Counted from the stretch's first letter, positions 23,158-34,641 are shown. The stretch is DNA of 53,460 bases from Pseudonocardia bannensis (GCF_012911875.1 NZ_JAAXKZ010000025.1:1-53460), one strand, 5' to 3'. Numbers and translations: made by a program. Notes: generated by a model from the letters alone, not told the origin.

Positions 23158-23565
23158 CGGCGCCACCCCCACTGCCCGCCCGTCGCCTGAGTCACAACGG
23201 TACCTACCCGATTCATCCCTGCTCATAACGGGTGCCGCGTTCCACGACACGTTTACGTGCAGTTCATCGATCGGTACCAACCGTTCGTCGTTCAGCAGCC
23301 GCTGAGGCGCCTTTCGACGTCTTCGAGCGGTGGACCGATCCCACCCGATCGTGCTCCAACTCGCACGTCGGCTTCCGCACTCCGGAAGTGGAACGCCGAA
23401 ATGGCAGCGGGAATTCCCGGGCCCGGCTCCGCCGGCCGCCCGGCGACGAGAGGTGCGCCTCGGATGCGCCGCGTACCAGCCGGTCCGGCACCGGCGGGCC
23501 CCGGACCGGGCCTGACGGCCGGGACTGAAACGATCTCGGCACCGATTCACGTACGCTGCTTCCGC
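23158..23565. promoter_or_regulatory. Divergent glgE/glgP control region
   Basis: The 408-base gap between the divergent glgE and glgP starts is one of the longest gaps in the window and should hold both promoters. CACGTTTACGTG at 23248-23259 is a short dyad (CACGT/ACGTG around TT). The local base composition near 23190-23290 is less GC-rich than the flanks. No -10/-35 pair could be fixed with confidence. The long frame covering it on the plus strand is not convincing coding sequence. Confidence 0.45.
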
Positions 23566-26100
23566 GTGAGAGCCCTGCGCCGCTTCACCGTCCGCGCCCA
23601 GCTTCCGGAGCAGCTCGCCCCGCTGCACGCGCTGGCCACCAACCTGCGCTGGAGCTGGCATCCGCCGACCCAGGACCTGTTCGCCCGTCTCGACCCCGAC
23701 GCCTGGGAACGCTCCGGCCACGACCCCGTCCGGTTGCTGGGGGAGATCTCCAGCGCGCGGCTGGCCGAGCTCGCCGCCGACGCCGAGACCGTCGTGACGA
23801 TCCGCGAGCTGGCCGACGACCTCGCCGCCTACCTCAGTGAGCCCCGCTGGTACCAGGGCGAGCGGGAGGACGACCCGTCGCTGCCCGCCGCGGTCGGCTA
23901 CTTCTCCATGGAGTTCGGCGTCAGCGAGGTGCTGCCGAACTACTCCGGCGGCCTGGGCGTGCTCGCGGGGGACCACCTCAAGGCCGCGTCGGACCTCGGC
24001 GTCCCGTTGATCGGCGTCGGGCTGCTGTACCGCTCCGGCTACTTCCGGCAGTCGCTGTCGCTGGACGGCTGGCAGCTCGAGCACTACCCGGTCCTCGACC
24101 CGCAGGGGCTCCCGCTGCAGCTGCTCACCGACCGGTCCGGGGCGCCCGTGCTGGTCGAGGTCAGCATGCCCGAGGGCCGCACGCTCAAGGCCCGGGTCTG
24201 GCAGGCCGCCGTCGGCCGCGTCCCGCTGCTGCTGCTCGACTCCGACATCGAGGACAACGACCCCGACCTGCGCGGCGTCACCGACCGGCTCTACGGCGGC
24301 GACCAGGACCACCGGATCAAGCAGGAGATCCTCGTCGGTATCGGCGGGGTGCGCGCGGTGCGCGCGTTCTGCGCGGCCACCGGGCACCCGGAGCCGGAGG
24401 TCTTCCACACCAACGAGGGCCACGCCGGCTTCCTCTCGCTGGAGCGCATCCGGGAGCTGTCCGCCGCCGAGGGCCTGAGCTTCGACGAGGCGGTCACCGC
24501 GGTGCGCGCCGGCACGGTGTTCACCACGCACACGCCGGTGCCCGCCGGCATCGACCGGTTCCCGGTGGACCTGGTGCGGCACCACTTCTCCGACCGCCTC
24601 GTGCCCGGGGTGCCGATGGACCGGGTGCTGGCGCTCGGCGCCGAGGAGAACCCGAACACGTTCAACATGGCGCACATGGGGCTGCGGCTGGCCCAGCGGG
24701 CCAACGGGGTGTCGAAGCTGCACGGCGCGGTGTCGCGCGGCATGTTCGGCGGGCTGTGGAGCGGGTTCGACGCCGACGAGGTGCCGATCGGCTCGGTCAC
24801 CAACGGCGTGCACGGCCACACCTGGGAGGCGCGTGAGGTCACCGAGCTGCTCGGTGACCCGACCCCGGGCCGCTCGGGGGCGCCGGCCACCGAGCCGGTG
24901 TCGGACGCGACGCTGTGGGCGCTGCGCGGTGCGCTGCGGTCCCGGCTCGTCGACGAGGTCCGCCGCCGGGTGCGCGCGGCGTGGCTGGAGCGGGGGGCGT
25001 CCGCCCCGGAGCTGGGCTGGACCGACCACGTCTTCGACCCCGAGGTGCTCACCGTCGGGTTCGCCCGGCGGGTGCCCACCTACAAGCGGCTCACCCTCAT
25101 GCTGCGCGACCCCGACCGGCTGCGGGACCTGCTGCTCGACCCGCACCGTCCGGTGCAGCTGATCGTCGCGGGCAAGTCGCACCCGGCCGACGACGGCGGC
25201 AAGGCGCTGATCCAGCAGATCGTGCGGTTCGCCGACGACCCGGCGGTCCGGCACCGGATCGTGTTCCTGCCCGACTACGACATGTCGATGGCCCGGTACC
25301 TGTACTGGGGCTGCGACGTCTGGCTGAACAACCCGCTGCGCCCGCTCGAGGCGTGCGGCACGTCGGGCATGAAGTCGGCGCTCAACGGCGGGCTGAACCT
25401 GTCGATCCGCGACGGCTGGTGGGACGAGCTGTACGACGGCGCCAATGGCTGGGCGATCCCGACGGCCGACGGCATCGACGACCCGACCCGGCGCGACGAC
25501 CTCGAGGCGAATGCGCTCTACGAACTGCTCGCCACCCAGGTCGCGCCCGCGTTCTACGAGCGCGACGGCGGCGTGCCGACCCGCTGGGTCGAACTGGTCC
25601 GGCACACGCTGGACACGCTGCGCCCGCAGGTGCAGGCGACCCGGATGGTGCGCGAGTACGTCCAGGACTGGTACGTCCCGGCCGCCCGCGCGGCCGCGGA
25701 GATCGTCACGGACGACTTCGCCGCGGCGAAGGAGCTCGCGAGCTACCGGGCGCGGCTCAACACCGCCTGGCCGCTGGTCAAGGTGGGCGGGGTGGACGCC
25801 TCCGGGCTGCCCGACACCCCGGTGGTGGGCGCGCCGATGACGGTGCGCGCGGCGGTCGACCTGGCCGGGCTGGATCCGGCCGACGTGTGCGTGGAGGTCG
25901 TGGTCGGGCGGGTGGACGACAGTGACGAGCTCGACGACTCGGTCAGCGCGCCGATGAAGCACGTCGGCACGAGCGACGGCCGGGACCGCTTCGAGGCGAT
26001 CGTGCCGCTGCCGCACGCGGGCCTGACCGGGTACACGGTGCGGGTTCTGCCGGCGCACCCGCTGCTGGCCACGCACGGCCGGGTCGTCGGTCCGGGATGA
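23566..26100 (+). CDS. glgP: Alpha-glucan (maltodextrin) phosphorylase
   Basis: This 844-residue GT35 phosphorylase releases glucose-1-phosphate from alpha-1,4-glucan ends. It is of the short actinobacterial GlgP type (N-terminal [33 protein letters not shown]). Substrate motifs include [30 protein letters not shown] and [12 protein letters not shown]. The pyridoxal-phosphate lysine lies in [16 protein letters not shown]. The GTG at 23566 is chosen because conserved sequence begins there; 100 codons upstream in the same frame look non-coding. Divergent from glgE, it supplies the breakdown arm opposite the GlgE synthesis arm. Confidence 0.94.
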   Translation: MRALRRFTVRAQLPEQLAPLHALATNLRWSWHPPTQDLFARLDPDAWERSGHDPVRLLGEISSARLAELAADAETVVTIRELADDLAAYLSEPRWYQGEREDDPSLPAAVGYFSMEFGVSEVLPNYSGGLGVLAGDHLKAASDLGVPLIGVGLLYRSGYFRQSLSLDGWQLEHYPVLDPQGLPLQLLTDRSGAPVLVEVSMPEGRTLKARVWQAAVGRVPLLLLDSDIEDNDPDLRGVTDRLYGGDQDHRIKQEILVGIGGVRAVRAFCAATGHPEPEVFHTNEGHAGFLSLERIRELSAAEGLSFDEAVTAVRAGTVFTTHTPVPAGIDRFPVDLVRHHFSDRLVPGVPMDRVLALGAEENPNTFNMAHMGLRLAQRANGVSKLHGAVSRGMFGGLWSGFDADEVPIGSVTNGVHGHTWEAREVTELLGDPTPGRSGAPATEPVSDATLWALRGALRSRLVDEVRRRVRAAWLERGASAPELGWTDHVFDPEVLTVGFARRVPTYKRLTLMLRDPDRLRDLLLDPHRPVQLIVAGKSHPADDGGKALIQQIVRFADDPAVRHRIVFLPDYDMSMARYLYWGCDVWLNNPLRPLEACGTSGMKSALNGGLNLSIRDGWWDELYDGANGWAIPTADGIDDPTRRDDLEANALYELLATQVAPAFYERDGGVPTRWVELVRHTLDTLRPQVQATRMVREYVQDWYVPAARAAAEIVTDDFAAAKELASYRARLNTAWPLVKVGGVDASGLPDTPVVGAPMTVRAAVDLAGLDPADVCVEVVVGRVDDSDELDDSVSAPMKHVGTSDGRDRFEAIVPLPHAGLTGYTVRVLPAHPLLATHGRVVGPG

Positions 26101-26101
26101 C

Positions 26102-26135
26102 CGGCTGTGGACGGACCGGCCGGGGCCGTCAGCCG
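26102..26135. terminator. Possible bidirectional hairpin
   Basis: CGGCTG pairs with CAGCCG and ACGG with CCGT around a GC loop, immediately after the glgP stop and overlapping the last codons of the convergent FmdB gene. No T tract follows on either strand. The position between two convergent genes is the main support. Confidence 0.3.
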
Positions 26136-26347
26136 CAGCAGCCGCCACCGCAGCAGCCGCCACCGGCCGGGGCGGCGGCGCGGGGAGCACTGCGCGAGCC
26201 GGCGCCGGCGATCGCCACCGTGCTGAGCAGCTTGACGGTGTCGTTGTGCCCGGTGGGGCAGGGTGCCGGGTCACCGGAGGCGCTCATCGGGCGGTTGACC
26301 TCGAAGGTCGTCGAGCATTCCCGGCAGCGGAACTCATAGCGAGGCAC
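26129..26347 (-). CDS. FmdB-family zinc-ribbon protein
   Basis: The 72-residue protein starts [21 protein letters not shown]. It carries the CxxC knuckle of the FmdB regulatory-protein family and a second cysteine in APCPTGH. The tail is GGGCCGGGCCG, encoded by a 15-bp tandem repeat, giving four further cysteines that may bind metal. Family members are small cytosolic proteins linked to formamidase/amidase control in methylotrophs, but the role here is unknown. It is convergent with glgP and lies downstream of glgX on the same strand. Confidence 0.85.
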   Translation of the reverse strand: MPRYEFRCRECSTTFEVNRPMSASGDPAPCPTGHNDTVKLLSTVAIAGAGSRSAPRAAAPAGGGCCGGGCCG

Positions 26348-26414
26348 GCACCGCAGCGTACCGGCCTTCCACCCGGTCGTGAGTGGATGACGCCGTTCCG
26401 ACGGCGTTGTGCAC

Positions 26415-28427
<2,013 letters not shown>

Positions 28428-28447
28428 GATCGGCCAGGATAGAGCTC

Positions 28448-29302
28448 GTGGCCTCGACCGGATCGCTCCCTGAGTCCATCGTCACCGACCCGTCGGGAGG
28501 CGGTGCCGAACCCGATCTCACCGACCTCGTCGTCCACATGGACGGCGTCGCGGTGCGCCGTGGCGCCACGAGCCTGCTCGCCGACGTCCACTGGGCCGTC
28601 GAGCTGGACGAGCGCTGGGTCGTCCTCGGCCCGAACGGCGCAGGCAAGTCGACGCTGCTGCGGCTCGCCGCCGCCGAGTTGCACCCGTCCGCGGGCGCGG
28701 TGCACGTGCTCGGCGAGCGGCTGGGCCGGGTGAACGTGTTCGAGCTGCGCACCCGGATCGGGCTGTCGTCGGCGAACCTGGGTCTGCGTGTCCCCGGCGA
28801 CGAGACCGTCAGCGATGTCGTCGTCAGCGCCGGCTACGGGGTGCTGGGCCGCTGGCGGGAGCGCTACGACGAGACCGACACCGGCCGCGCCCGCTACCTG
28901 CTGGCCGCGCTGGGCGTCGAGCGGCTCGCCGACCGGGAGTTCCGCACCCTGTCCGAGGGCGAGCGCAAACGGACCCTCATCGCCCGCGCGCTGATGACCG
29001 ACCCCGAGCTGCTGCTGCTCGACGAGCCCGCGGCCGGGCTCGACCTGGGCGGGCGCGAGGACCTGGTCGGCCGGCTCTCCGCGCTCGCGCTGGACGCGAG
29101 TGCGCCCGCCTCGGTGCTGGTCACCCACCACGTCGAGGAGATCCCACCCGGCTACACCCACGGGCTGTTGCTGCGCGAGGGCCGGGTGGTCGCCGCCGGG
29201 CTGCTCGATGACGTGCTGACCGACGAGAACCTGAGCACCACCTTCGGTCTGCCGCTGGCCGTGCAGCGCCGCCGCGGCCGCTACACCGCCTGGCTCCGCT
29301 GA
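28448..29302 (+). CDS. ABC transporter ATP-binding protein (ModF/PhnK-like)
   Basis: The 284-residue ATPase has Walker A GPNGAGKST at about 60-68, signature LSEGERKRTLIARAL, Walker B ELLLLDEPAAGLD and a switch histidine in VLVTHHVEEIP. It resembles stand-alone actinobacterial ATPases of this type (GYGVLGRWRERYDETD). No permease or binding protein is next to it, so it may work with a distant partner or alone. The GTG start at 28448 begins 20 bases from the divergent glgX start, so the two promoters must overlap. A strong hairpin follows its stop. Confidence 0.9.
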   Translation: MASTGSLPESIVTDPSGGGAEPDLTDLVVHMDGVAVRRGATSLLADVHWAVELDERWVVLGPNGAGKSTLLRLAAAELHPSAGAVHVLGERLGRVNVFELRTRIGLSSANLGLRVPGDETVSDVVVSAGYGVLGRWRERYDETDTGRARYLLAALGVERLADREFRTLSEGERKRTLIARALMTDPELLLLDEPAAGLDLGGREDLVGRLSALALDASAPASVLVTHHVEEIPPGYTHGLLLREGRVVAAGLLDDVLTDENLSTTFGLPLAVQRRRGRYTAWLR

Positions 29303-29319
29303 CCACGCACCCGGCGCCC

Positions 29320-29381
29320 CACGAACGGCACCTTCGTTCGAACCTGTTGATCGAACCTGTTGATCGAAAGTGCCGTTCGTG
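29320..29381 (+). terminator. Hairpin with tandem-repeat loop
   Basis: A perfect 12-bp stem (CACGAACGGCAC at 29320-29331, complement at 29370-29381) continues after one mismatch into TTCG/CGAA. The loop contains two exact 13-bp copies of TCGAACCTGTTGA (29338-29350, 29351-29363) and the start of a third. It begins 17 bases after the ABC ATPase stop and ends 40 bases before the enoyl-CoA hydratase start. No T tract is present. It may be a terminator or a copy of a dispersed repeat. Confidence 0.7.
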
Positions 29382-29421
29382 ACAACACGGCGGGCGGGGT
29401 GGGGACGTTAGGGTCCATGGC

Positions 29422-30201
29422 GTGACTGAGTTCGTGAGCCTCGAGGTCGACAACGGTGTGGGCACGATCCGGCTGAACCGGCCGCCGATGAACGCGCTGA
29501 ACCGCCAGGTGCAGGAGGAGTTGCTCACCTGCGCCGACGAGGCGACGCGGCGCGACGACGTCCGCGCCGTGATCGTCTACGGCGGCGAGAAGGTGTTCGC
29601 CGCCGGCGCGGACGTCAAGGAGATGGCCACCATGTCGTACTCCGACATGGCCCCGGTCGCGCGGCGGCTCTCCGCCGGGCTCGGTGCGGTCGCCTCGATC
29701 CCGAAGCCGACGATCGCCGCCGTCACCGGCTACGCCCTGGGTGGCGGCCTGGAGGTCGCGCTGAGCTGCGACCGGCGCATCGTCGGTGACAACGCCAAGC
29801 TCGGCGTCCCGGAGATCCTGCTCGGCGTGATCCCCGGTGGCGGCGGCACCCAGCGGCTGGCCCGGCTGATCGGCCCGTCCCGGGCGAAGGACATGGTCTA
29901 CACCGGCCGGTTCGTCGGCGCCGAGGAGGCCCTGGCCATCGGGCTCGTCGACGAGGTCGTCGCGCCCGACGAGGTGTACGACCGCGCGGTGGCCTACGCC
30001 TCCCAGTTCGCCAACGGCCCGGCCCTGGCCTACGCCGCCGCCAAACGGGCCATCGACGGCGGTCTGGACACCGACCTGCGCACCGGGCTCGACATCGAGT
30101 CCGACGGGTTCGCGGGGCTCTTCGCGAGCGAGGACCGCACCATCGGCATGGAGTCCTTCGTCGAGAACGGCCCGGGCAAGGCGAAGTTCATCGGCCGCTG
30201 A
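29422..30201 (+). CDS. Enoyl-CoA hydratase/isomerase family protein
   Basis: This 259-residue crotonase-fold enzyme hydrates trans-2-enoyl-CoA in fatty-acid breakdown. The oxyanion-hole segments are KVFAAGADVKEM and GYALGGGLEVAL. Both catalytic glutamates of classical hydratases are kept: one in GGGLEVAL, the other in GVPEILLGVIPGGGGTQRL. The GTG start at 29422 gives MTEFVSLEVDNGVGTIRLNRPPMNALN. It resembles mycobacterial EchA8. It stands between the repeat-containing hairpin and a methyltransferase gene, with no other beta-oxidation gene adjacent. Confidence 0.93.
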   Translation: MTEFVSLEVDNGVGTIRLNRPPMNALNRQVQEELLTCADEATRRDDVRAVIVYGGEKVFAAGADVKEMATMSYSDMAPVARRLSAGLGAVASIPKPTIAAVTGYALGGGLEVALSCDRRIVGDNAKLGVPEILLGVIPGGGGTQRLARLIGPSRAKDMVYTGRFVGAEEALAIGLVDEVVAPDEVYDRAVAYASQFANGPALAYAAAKRAIDGGLDTDLRTGLDIESDGFAGLFASEDRTIGMESFVENGPGKAKFIGR

Positions 30202-30309
30202 GGCGGTCCGGCCCCGCCCTCGGGCGGTCGGATGCCGGTGTCGGGCCCGGGCCTCGGCCGTGCCGGGCCCGCCCCGGCATGCCGCGACGGCTGGCTACCC
30301 TTCCTACTC

Positions 30310-31269
30310 ATGAGTACGGACCCGGCGCCCAACCCGCATGCCACCGCCGAGCAGGTCGAGGCAGCCCGGCACGACCCGAAGCTGGCCAACGTCCTCTACC
30401 ACGACTGGGAGGCCGGCTCCTACGACGACAAGTGGTCGATCTCGTACGACGAGCGCTGCGTCTCCTACGCGGCCGACCGCTTCCGGCTCGTCGCGGGGGA
30501 CACCGGCTGGCCGTACGAGCGGGCGCTGGAGCTGGGCTGCGGCACGGGGTTCTTCCTGCTCAACCTCATGCAGGCCGGGGCGGCGACGAAGGGCTCGGTG
30601 ACCGACCTGTCGCCGGGGATGGTGCAGGCCGCACTGCGCAACGCGAAGGGCCTCGGGCTCGATGTCGACGGCCGGGTCGCGGACGCCGAGCGCATCCCGT
30701 ACGACGACGACTCCTTCGACCTGGTCGTCGGACACGCCGTGCTGCACCACATCCCCGACGTCGAGGGCGCGCTGCGCGAGGTGCTGCGGGTGCTCGAGCC
30801 GGGCGGCCGGTTCGTCTTCGCCGGTGAGCCCACCATGATCGGCGACTTCTACGCCCGCCGCCTCGGTGCGCTGACCTGGAAAGCCACCACGACGATCACC
30901 AAGCTGCCTGCGCTGCAGGGCTGGCGGCGCCCGCAGACCGAGCTCGACGAGTCGTCGCGGGCGGCGGCGCTCGAGGCGCTCGTCGACATCCACACCTTCG
31001 ACCCGGCGGACCTGGAGGCGATGGCCCGCCGTGCGGGGGCGCCGGACGCGCGGGTGGCCACCGAGGAGTTCGCCGCTGCCATGCTGGGCTGGCCGGTGCG
31101 CACGTTCGAGGCCGCGGTCCCCCCGGGCAAGCTCGGGATGGGCTGGGCGATGTTCGCCTACCGAAGCTGGCAGCGGCTGTCCTGGCTCGACCAGAACCTG
31201 CTGTCCCGGGTGGTGCCGCGGGCCTGGTTCTACAACGCTCTGATCACGGGAACGAAGCCGGTTCGGTAG
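30310..31269 (+). CDS. SAM-dependent class I methyltransferase
   Basis: The 319-residue protein has a Rossmann methyltransferase core at about 70-180: motif I ALELGCGTGFFLLNL, acidic loop VTDLSPGM, FDLVVGHAVLHHIPDVEGALREV, and a LEPGGRFVFAGEP strand. A C-terminal extension of about 130 residues (TKLPALQGWRRPQTELDE, then YRSWQRLSWLDQNLLSRVVPRAWFYN) is typical of an actinobacterial family of unknown substrate. The ATG at 30310 gives MSTDPAPNPHATAEQVEAAR. It is not clearly in an operon with the kinase downstream (43 bases). Confidence 0.88.
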   Translation: MSTDPAPNPHATAEQVEAARHDPKLANVLYHDWEAGSYDDKWSISYDERCVSYAADRFRLVAGDTGWPYERALELGCGTGFFLLNLMQAGAATKGSVTDLSPGMVQAALRNAKGLGLDVDGRVADAERIPYDDDSFDLVVGHAVLHHIPDVEGALREVLRVLEPGGRFVFAGEPTMIGDFYARRLGALTWKATTTITKLPALQGWRRPQTELDESSRAAALEALVDIHTFDPADLEAMARRAGAPDARVATEEFAAAMLGWPVRTFEAAVPPGKLGMGWAMFAYRSWQRLSWLDQNLLSRVVPRAWFYNALITGTKPVR

Positions 31270-31312
31270 TCCTACTGATCCGACGGCGCCCGGCCGGCCG
31301 CACGATGGCGTA

Positions 31313-32458
31313 GTGACAGGCACACTGTCCGACATGGACCGCCCGCTCGAACCCCTCTGGCGCGGGCTGCTGGTCTATCGCGTGCTGACGCTGATCAGCG
31401 TCTCGGTGCTCGCGCTCTTCCGGCTCGATGAGTACGCGGCACCGGCCGGTGCGCTCACCGTGATGGCGGTGATGGCGGTGTGGACGGCCGTCACGGCCTA
31501 CGGCTACCTCGGCGGACCGCCCGACCGCCGCGGGCGACTGGCCGTCGCCGATCTCGTCGTCACCACCGGTGTCATGGCCACCACCCCGTTCGTCCTGACC
31601 CCGGCCCAGCTGGACGCCGGCATCCCCGGCATGGGCTCGATCTGGACCCCGGGCGCGGCCCTGGCGTCCGCGATCGCCTTCGGCCTCCGCGGCGGCGTGG
31701 CCGGGGCGCTGGTGATCTCCGCGGCGCTGCTGCTGTCGAAGGGACGCATCGGGACGGCCGAGCTGGGCGACGTCCAGCTGCTGGTGCTGGCCGGACTCAC
31801 GATCGGCTTCGCCTCCACCGTGCTGCGACGCTGGGCCGAGCGGGTACGGCTGGCGGTGGCGGCAGAGGCCGCGGCGGCGGAGCGGGAGCGGCTGGCCCGC
31901 TCGATCCACGACGGCGTGCTGCAGGTGCTCTCCCACGTCCGGCGCCGCGGGGCGGAGCTGGGTGGTGGCGCCGCCGAGCTCGGGGTGCTGGCCGGGGAAC
32001 AGGAGGTCGCCCTGCGCACCCTGTTGACCGGCGGGTCCGCCGCCGTCGACGGCGCGGGCCGCAGGGATCTGGCGGCGGCACTGCGGGCGCTCACGTCGTC
32101 GCAGGTCACGGTGTCCGCGCCCGCCCATCCGCTCGAGCTGCCCGCGGCGACCGTCGACGAGCTGGTCGCGGTGGTGCGCGCCGCGCTGGCCAACACCGCC
32201 GCGCACGTCGGTCCGGACGCCCCGGCCTGGGTGTTCGTCGAGGAGGGCGACGACACCGTGGAGATCAGCGTCCGCGACGACGGGCCGGGCATCCCGGACG
32301 GCCGCCTCGCGGAAGCCGAGCAGCAGGGACGGCTGGGGGTCGCCCGCTCGATGCGCGGCCGGGTGCACGATCTGGGTGGCACGATCGACTGCGACACCGG
32401 GCCCGGCCGGGGTACCGAGTGGATCATCCGGGTACCGACGGCGGGGGTGCGCACATGA
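31313..32458 (+). CDS. Membrane sensor histidine kinase (MacS-like)
   Basis: The 381-residue kinase has about five hydrophobic spans in the first 175 residues (DUF5931-like sensor of the MacS type), a short cytosolic linker rich in Ala/Glu/Arg, and a NarL-class dimerisation box ERLARSIHDGVLQVLSHV with the phospho-accepting His. The ATPase domain shows an NTAAHVG N box and DDGPGIPDG G box. Its stop overlaps the ATG of the response regulator (ATGA), so kinase and regulator are translationally coupled. MacRS systems influence development and antibiotic output in Streptomyces; the signal here is unknown. Confidence 0.9.
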   Translation: MTGTLSDMDRPLEPLWRGLLVYRVLTLISVSVLALFRLDEYAAPAGALTVMAVMAVWTAVTAYGYLGGPPDRRGRLAVADLVVTTGVMATTPFVLTPAQLDAGIPGMGSIWTPGAALASAIAFGLRGGVAGALVISAALLLSKGRIGTAELGDVQLLVLAGLTIGFASTVLRRWAERVRLAVAAEAAAAERERLARSIHDGVLQVLSHVRRRGAELGGGAAELGVLAGEQEVALRTLLTGGSAAVDGAGRRDLAAALRALTSSQVTVSAPAHPLELPAATVDELVAVVRAALANTAAHVGPDAPAWVFVEEGDDTVEISVRDDGPGIPDGRLAEAEQQGRLGVARSMRGRVHDLGGTIDCDTGPGRGTEWIIRVPTAGVRT

Positions 32459-33123
32459 TCGAGCAGACGCCGGTGACCGTGATGGTCGTCGACGACCACC
32501 CGATCTGGCGCGAAGGCGTGGCCCGCGACCTCACCGAGCGTGGCTGCCGCGTGGTCGCCACCGCCCCGGACGCCGACGCCGCGATCCGGATCGCCCCCGC
32601 CGCGAATCCCCGCGTGGTGCTCATGGATCTCAACCTCGGTGCCACCTCGGGCGTGGCCGCGATCGCCGGGATCCTGGAGAAGCTGCCCGACACGAAGGTG
32701 CTGGTGCTCTCGGCCAGCGGAGAGCACGCCGACGTGCTGGACGCGGTCAAGGCGGGGGCGAGCGGCTACCTGGTGAAGTCCGCGAGCGCCGAGGAACTCC
32801 TCGACGCCGTGCACCGCACCGCTGACGGCTTCCCCGTCTTCACCCCAGGGCTGGCCGGGCTGGTGCTGGGGGAGTACCGCCGGCTGGCGGGGGAGCCGTC
32901 GCATCGGGACTCCCCGGCCGTGCCCGCACTCACCGAACGGGAGACCGAGGTTCTCCGGCTGGTGGCCAAGGGGATGACCGCCAAACAGATCGGGGAGCGG
33001 CTGGTGCTGTCGCACCGGACCGTGGAGAGCCACGTGCAGAACACGCTGCGCAAGCTGCAGTTGCACAACCGCTCGCAACTGGTCCGCTTCGCGATCGAGC
33101 AGGGGATCGCCGGCGCCGAATGA
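32455..33123 (+). CDS. NarL/LuxR-family response regulator
   Basis: The 222-residue regulator has a complete receiver domain: acidic pair in MVVDDHPIW, phospho-acceptor Asp in VVLMDLNLG, Ser in VLSASGE and Lys in LVKSASAEE. The C-terminal LuxR helix-turn-helix is LTERETEVLRLVAKGMTAKQIGERLVLSHRTVESHVQ. The start overlaps the kinase stop by four bases. It is the expected partner of that kinase. Its DNA-binding half is closely similar to the atypical regulator at 34642-35301, so both may read related sites. Confidence 0.95.
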   Translation: MIEQTPVTVMVVDDHPIWREGVARDLTERGCRVVATAPDADAAIRIAPAANPRVVLMDLNLGATSGVAAIAGILEKLPDTKVLVLSASGEHADVLDAVKAGASGYLVKSASAEELLDAVHRTADGFPVFTPGLAGLVLGEYRRLAGEPSHRDSPAVPALTERETEVLRLVAKGMTAKQIGERLVLSHRTVESHVQNTLRKLQLHNRSQLVRFAIEQGIAGAE

Positions 33124-33284
33124 GGCTCCGGGAGGGTGGCCCGCGAAGGGCGAGGGGCTCTCATCATCACTCACAGTGTGCGAATGCTGACTTTCTGATG
33201 AGCAGAGAGGGTCTATCGAGACGGCGACCGAGTGAAGTCGGTGACTGAACGTTCAACACTGGGACGTGATCGTCGTCACTAGAT
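33124..33284. promoter_or_regulatory. Control region before the coiled-coil gene
   Basis: CTCATCA (33160-33166) pairs with TGATGAG (33196-33202) as a hairpin just after the response-regulator stop. TGAACGTTCA at 33246-33255 is a perfect 10-bp palindrome 30 bases before the DivIVA-like ATG, in locally less GC-rich DNA. The palindrome size fits a NarL/LuxR-type half-site pair, but the binding protein is not proven. Confidence 0.45.
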
Positions 33285-34505
33285 ATGGTGACGAGCATGG
33301 TCGTCGTCGGGCAGGAAGCGCCTCGGTGGGCCCCGTCCTTCGCCACGGTCCGCCGGGGCTACGACCCCGCGCAGGTCACCGCGCATCTACGCCAGATCGA
33401 GCTCGAGTTCGAGATCCTGGTCGCTGATCGAGACGCTGCGCTGGGGCAGGCCGCCCAGTTCCTCCGCGAGCTCGACGCAGCACGTCGGGAGATCGAGCGA
33501 CTGCGCTTCCAGGTCCCGCGTCTGAGCCTTCCCCCCGAGAGCGTCGAGAGCATGAGCGAGCGGCTGCAGTTGATGCAGCGGCTTGCCCGCGACGAGTTCG
33601 GCACGATGCAGGCGGAAGCCGCCGCGTACACCGCCGAGATCATCGCCGAGGCCCGGGAAAGGGCCCGCCAGGACGCCGCCCCGGCAGAGCGGGAAGCCGG
33701 CAGTGCGCCCGGAACCGCCACCGGGACGCCGACCGCCGCTGCCGAGATGCCGACCGTCGCGGCCGCAGAGGTGTCGGCCGGCGCCGCCGGAACGCAGACG
33801 ACCGCCGGCGGCGCCGGGACGCCGGCGACAGCCACCGCCACCGGGACCTCGACCGCTGCCGGGACCTCGACGGCTGCCGGGACCTCGACCGCCACCGTGA
33901 CACCGACCGCCACGGCGACACCGACCACTCCCGGGTCGCCGAGGGCGGCCGGCGCCGCCGGGGGGCCGACGACCGGCACAGCCGAGGCGCGCACGGCTGC
34001 AGCGGCGCCGCCGATGGCTGCCGACGCGGCCTCGGCAGCCGAAGCCCAGCTGCATCCCGGCCGCGAGGACGACTCCGGGCCCGATGAGGATTCGTCGGCC
34101 GAGCCTCAGGCCGGTGAGGGTGGGTCTCATCAGGGCGTTGCGGAAGCCGAACGGACGGTGCGCCGGCTGCGCCGGGAAGCCGCCCGGGAACGGGCTCGGC
34201 TGCACGAAGTGGCGGTCGCCAAGCGGGCCGCGGCGGACGAGGAGTTCCGCACGACACTCGCTCTGCGGTGCCGCGAGGTGCTGGTGCAGCTGACCGCTCT
34301 GCAGGCCGAGAACCTGCGCACCGCGCAACGCCTGATCGCCGAGGCCAACGACGCCGCACGCCGCGTCGTCGAGGAGGCCCAGCGGCAGGTCGACGAGCTG
34401 CACTCGGTGCGGGCTCAGCTCGTCCAGCAGCTCACCCGCAGCCGGATGATGATCGACCGGACACTGCCCGAGCTGGTCATACCGGCACCGCGCGACAAGC
34501 ATTAG
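33285..34505 (+). CDS. DivIVA/FilP-like protein with Thr/Ala/Pro-rich linker
   Basis: The 406-residue protein has an N-terminal DivIVA-type segment FATVRRGYDPAQVTAHLRQIELEFEIL, a first coiled coil to about 130, a Thr/Ala/Pro/Gly-rich linker at about 135-270 with TSTAAG repeats and no helix potential, and a second coiled coil at about 285-395 (RRLRREAARERARLHEVAVAKRAAADEEF). It shares the N-terminal layout and MSERL block with the gene at the left edge, but the central coiled coil is replaced by the linker. An in-frame ATG at 33297 is an alternative start. It sits between two LuxR-type regulators and is probably a structural or polarity protein. Confidence 0.8.
   Translation: MVTSMVVVGQEAPRWAPSFATVRRGYDPAQVTAHLRQIELEFEILVADRDAALGQAAQFLRELDAARREIERLRFQVPRLSLPPESVESMSERLQLMQRLARDEFGTMQAEAAAYTAEIIAEARERARQDAAPAEREAGSAPGTATGTPTAAAEMPTVAAAEVSAGAAGTQTTAGGAGTPATATATGTSTAAGTSTAAGTSTATVTPTATATPTTPGSPRAAGAAGGPTTGTAEARTAAAAPPMAADAASAAEAQLHPGREDDSGPDEDSSAEPQAGEGGSHQGVAEAERTVRRLRREAARERARLHEVAVAKRAAADEEFRTTLALRCREVLVQLTALQAENLRTAQRLIAEANDAARRVVEEAQRQVDELHSVRAQLVQQLTRSRMMIDRTLPELVIPAPRDKH
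33843..33896 (+). repeat. Three tandem 18-bp coding units
   Basis: Units at 33843-33860, 33861-33878 and 33879-33896 start GGGACCTCGAC and encode GTSTAA/GTSTAT. They differ by one to three bases. Shorter ACCGCC-type repeats extend on both sides, so the linker of the DivIVA-like protein looks to have grown by repeat expansion. Confidence 0.85.
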
Positions 34506-34641
34506 ACCGGCGGCCCGGGCCGCGACCTCCCCCGTCCAGGTGGTAGCCGCGCAACCGCGTCCCGGCGGTGATCATCGATGGGAGACTGCCCCTCGGGTGC
34601 CGGCACGGGCCGGCCGCGGGCGGTACCAGGAGGTCGCCGGA

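Noticed and set aside
26140..26170. Short direct repeats (CAGCAGCCGCCACCG twice) that might suggest a repeat array
   Set aside because: They are contiguous, have no spacers and encode the GGGCC tail of the FmdB-type protein, so they are not CRISPR.
23158..26274. Upstream extension of the glgE frame by more than 1000 codons
   Set aside because: It is antisense to glgP, Arg/Val/His-rich without any motif, and results from third-position GC bias; conserved GlgE sequence starts at 23157.
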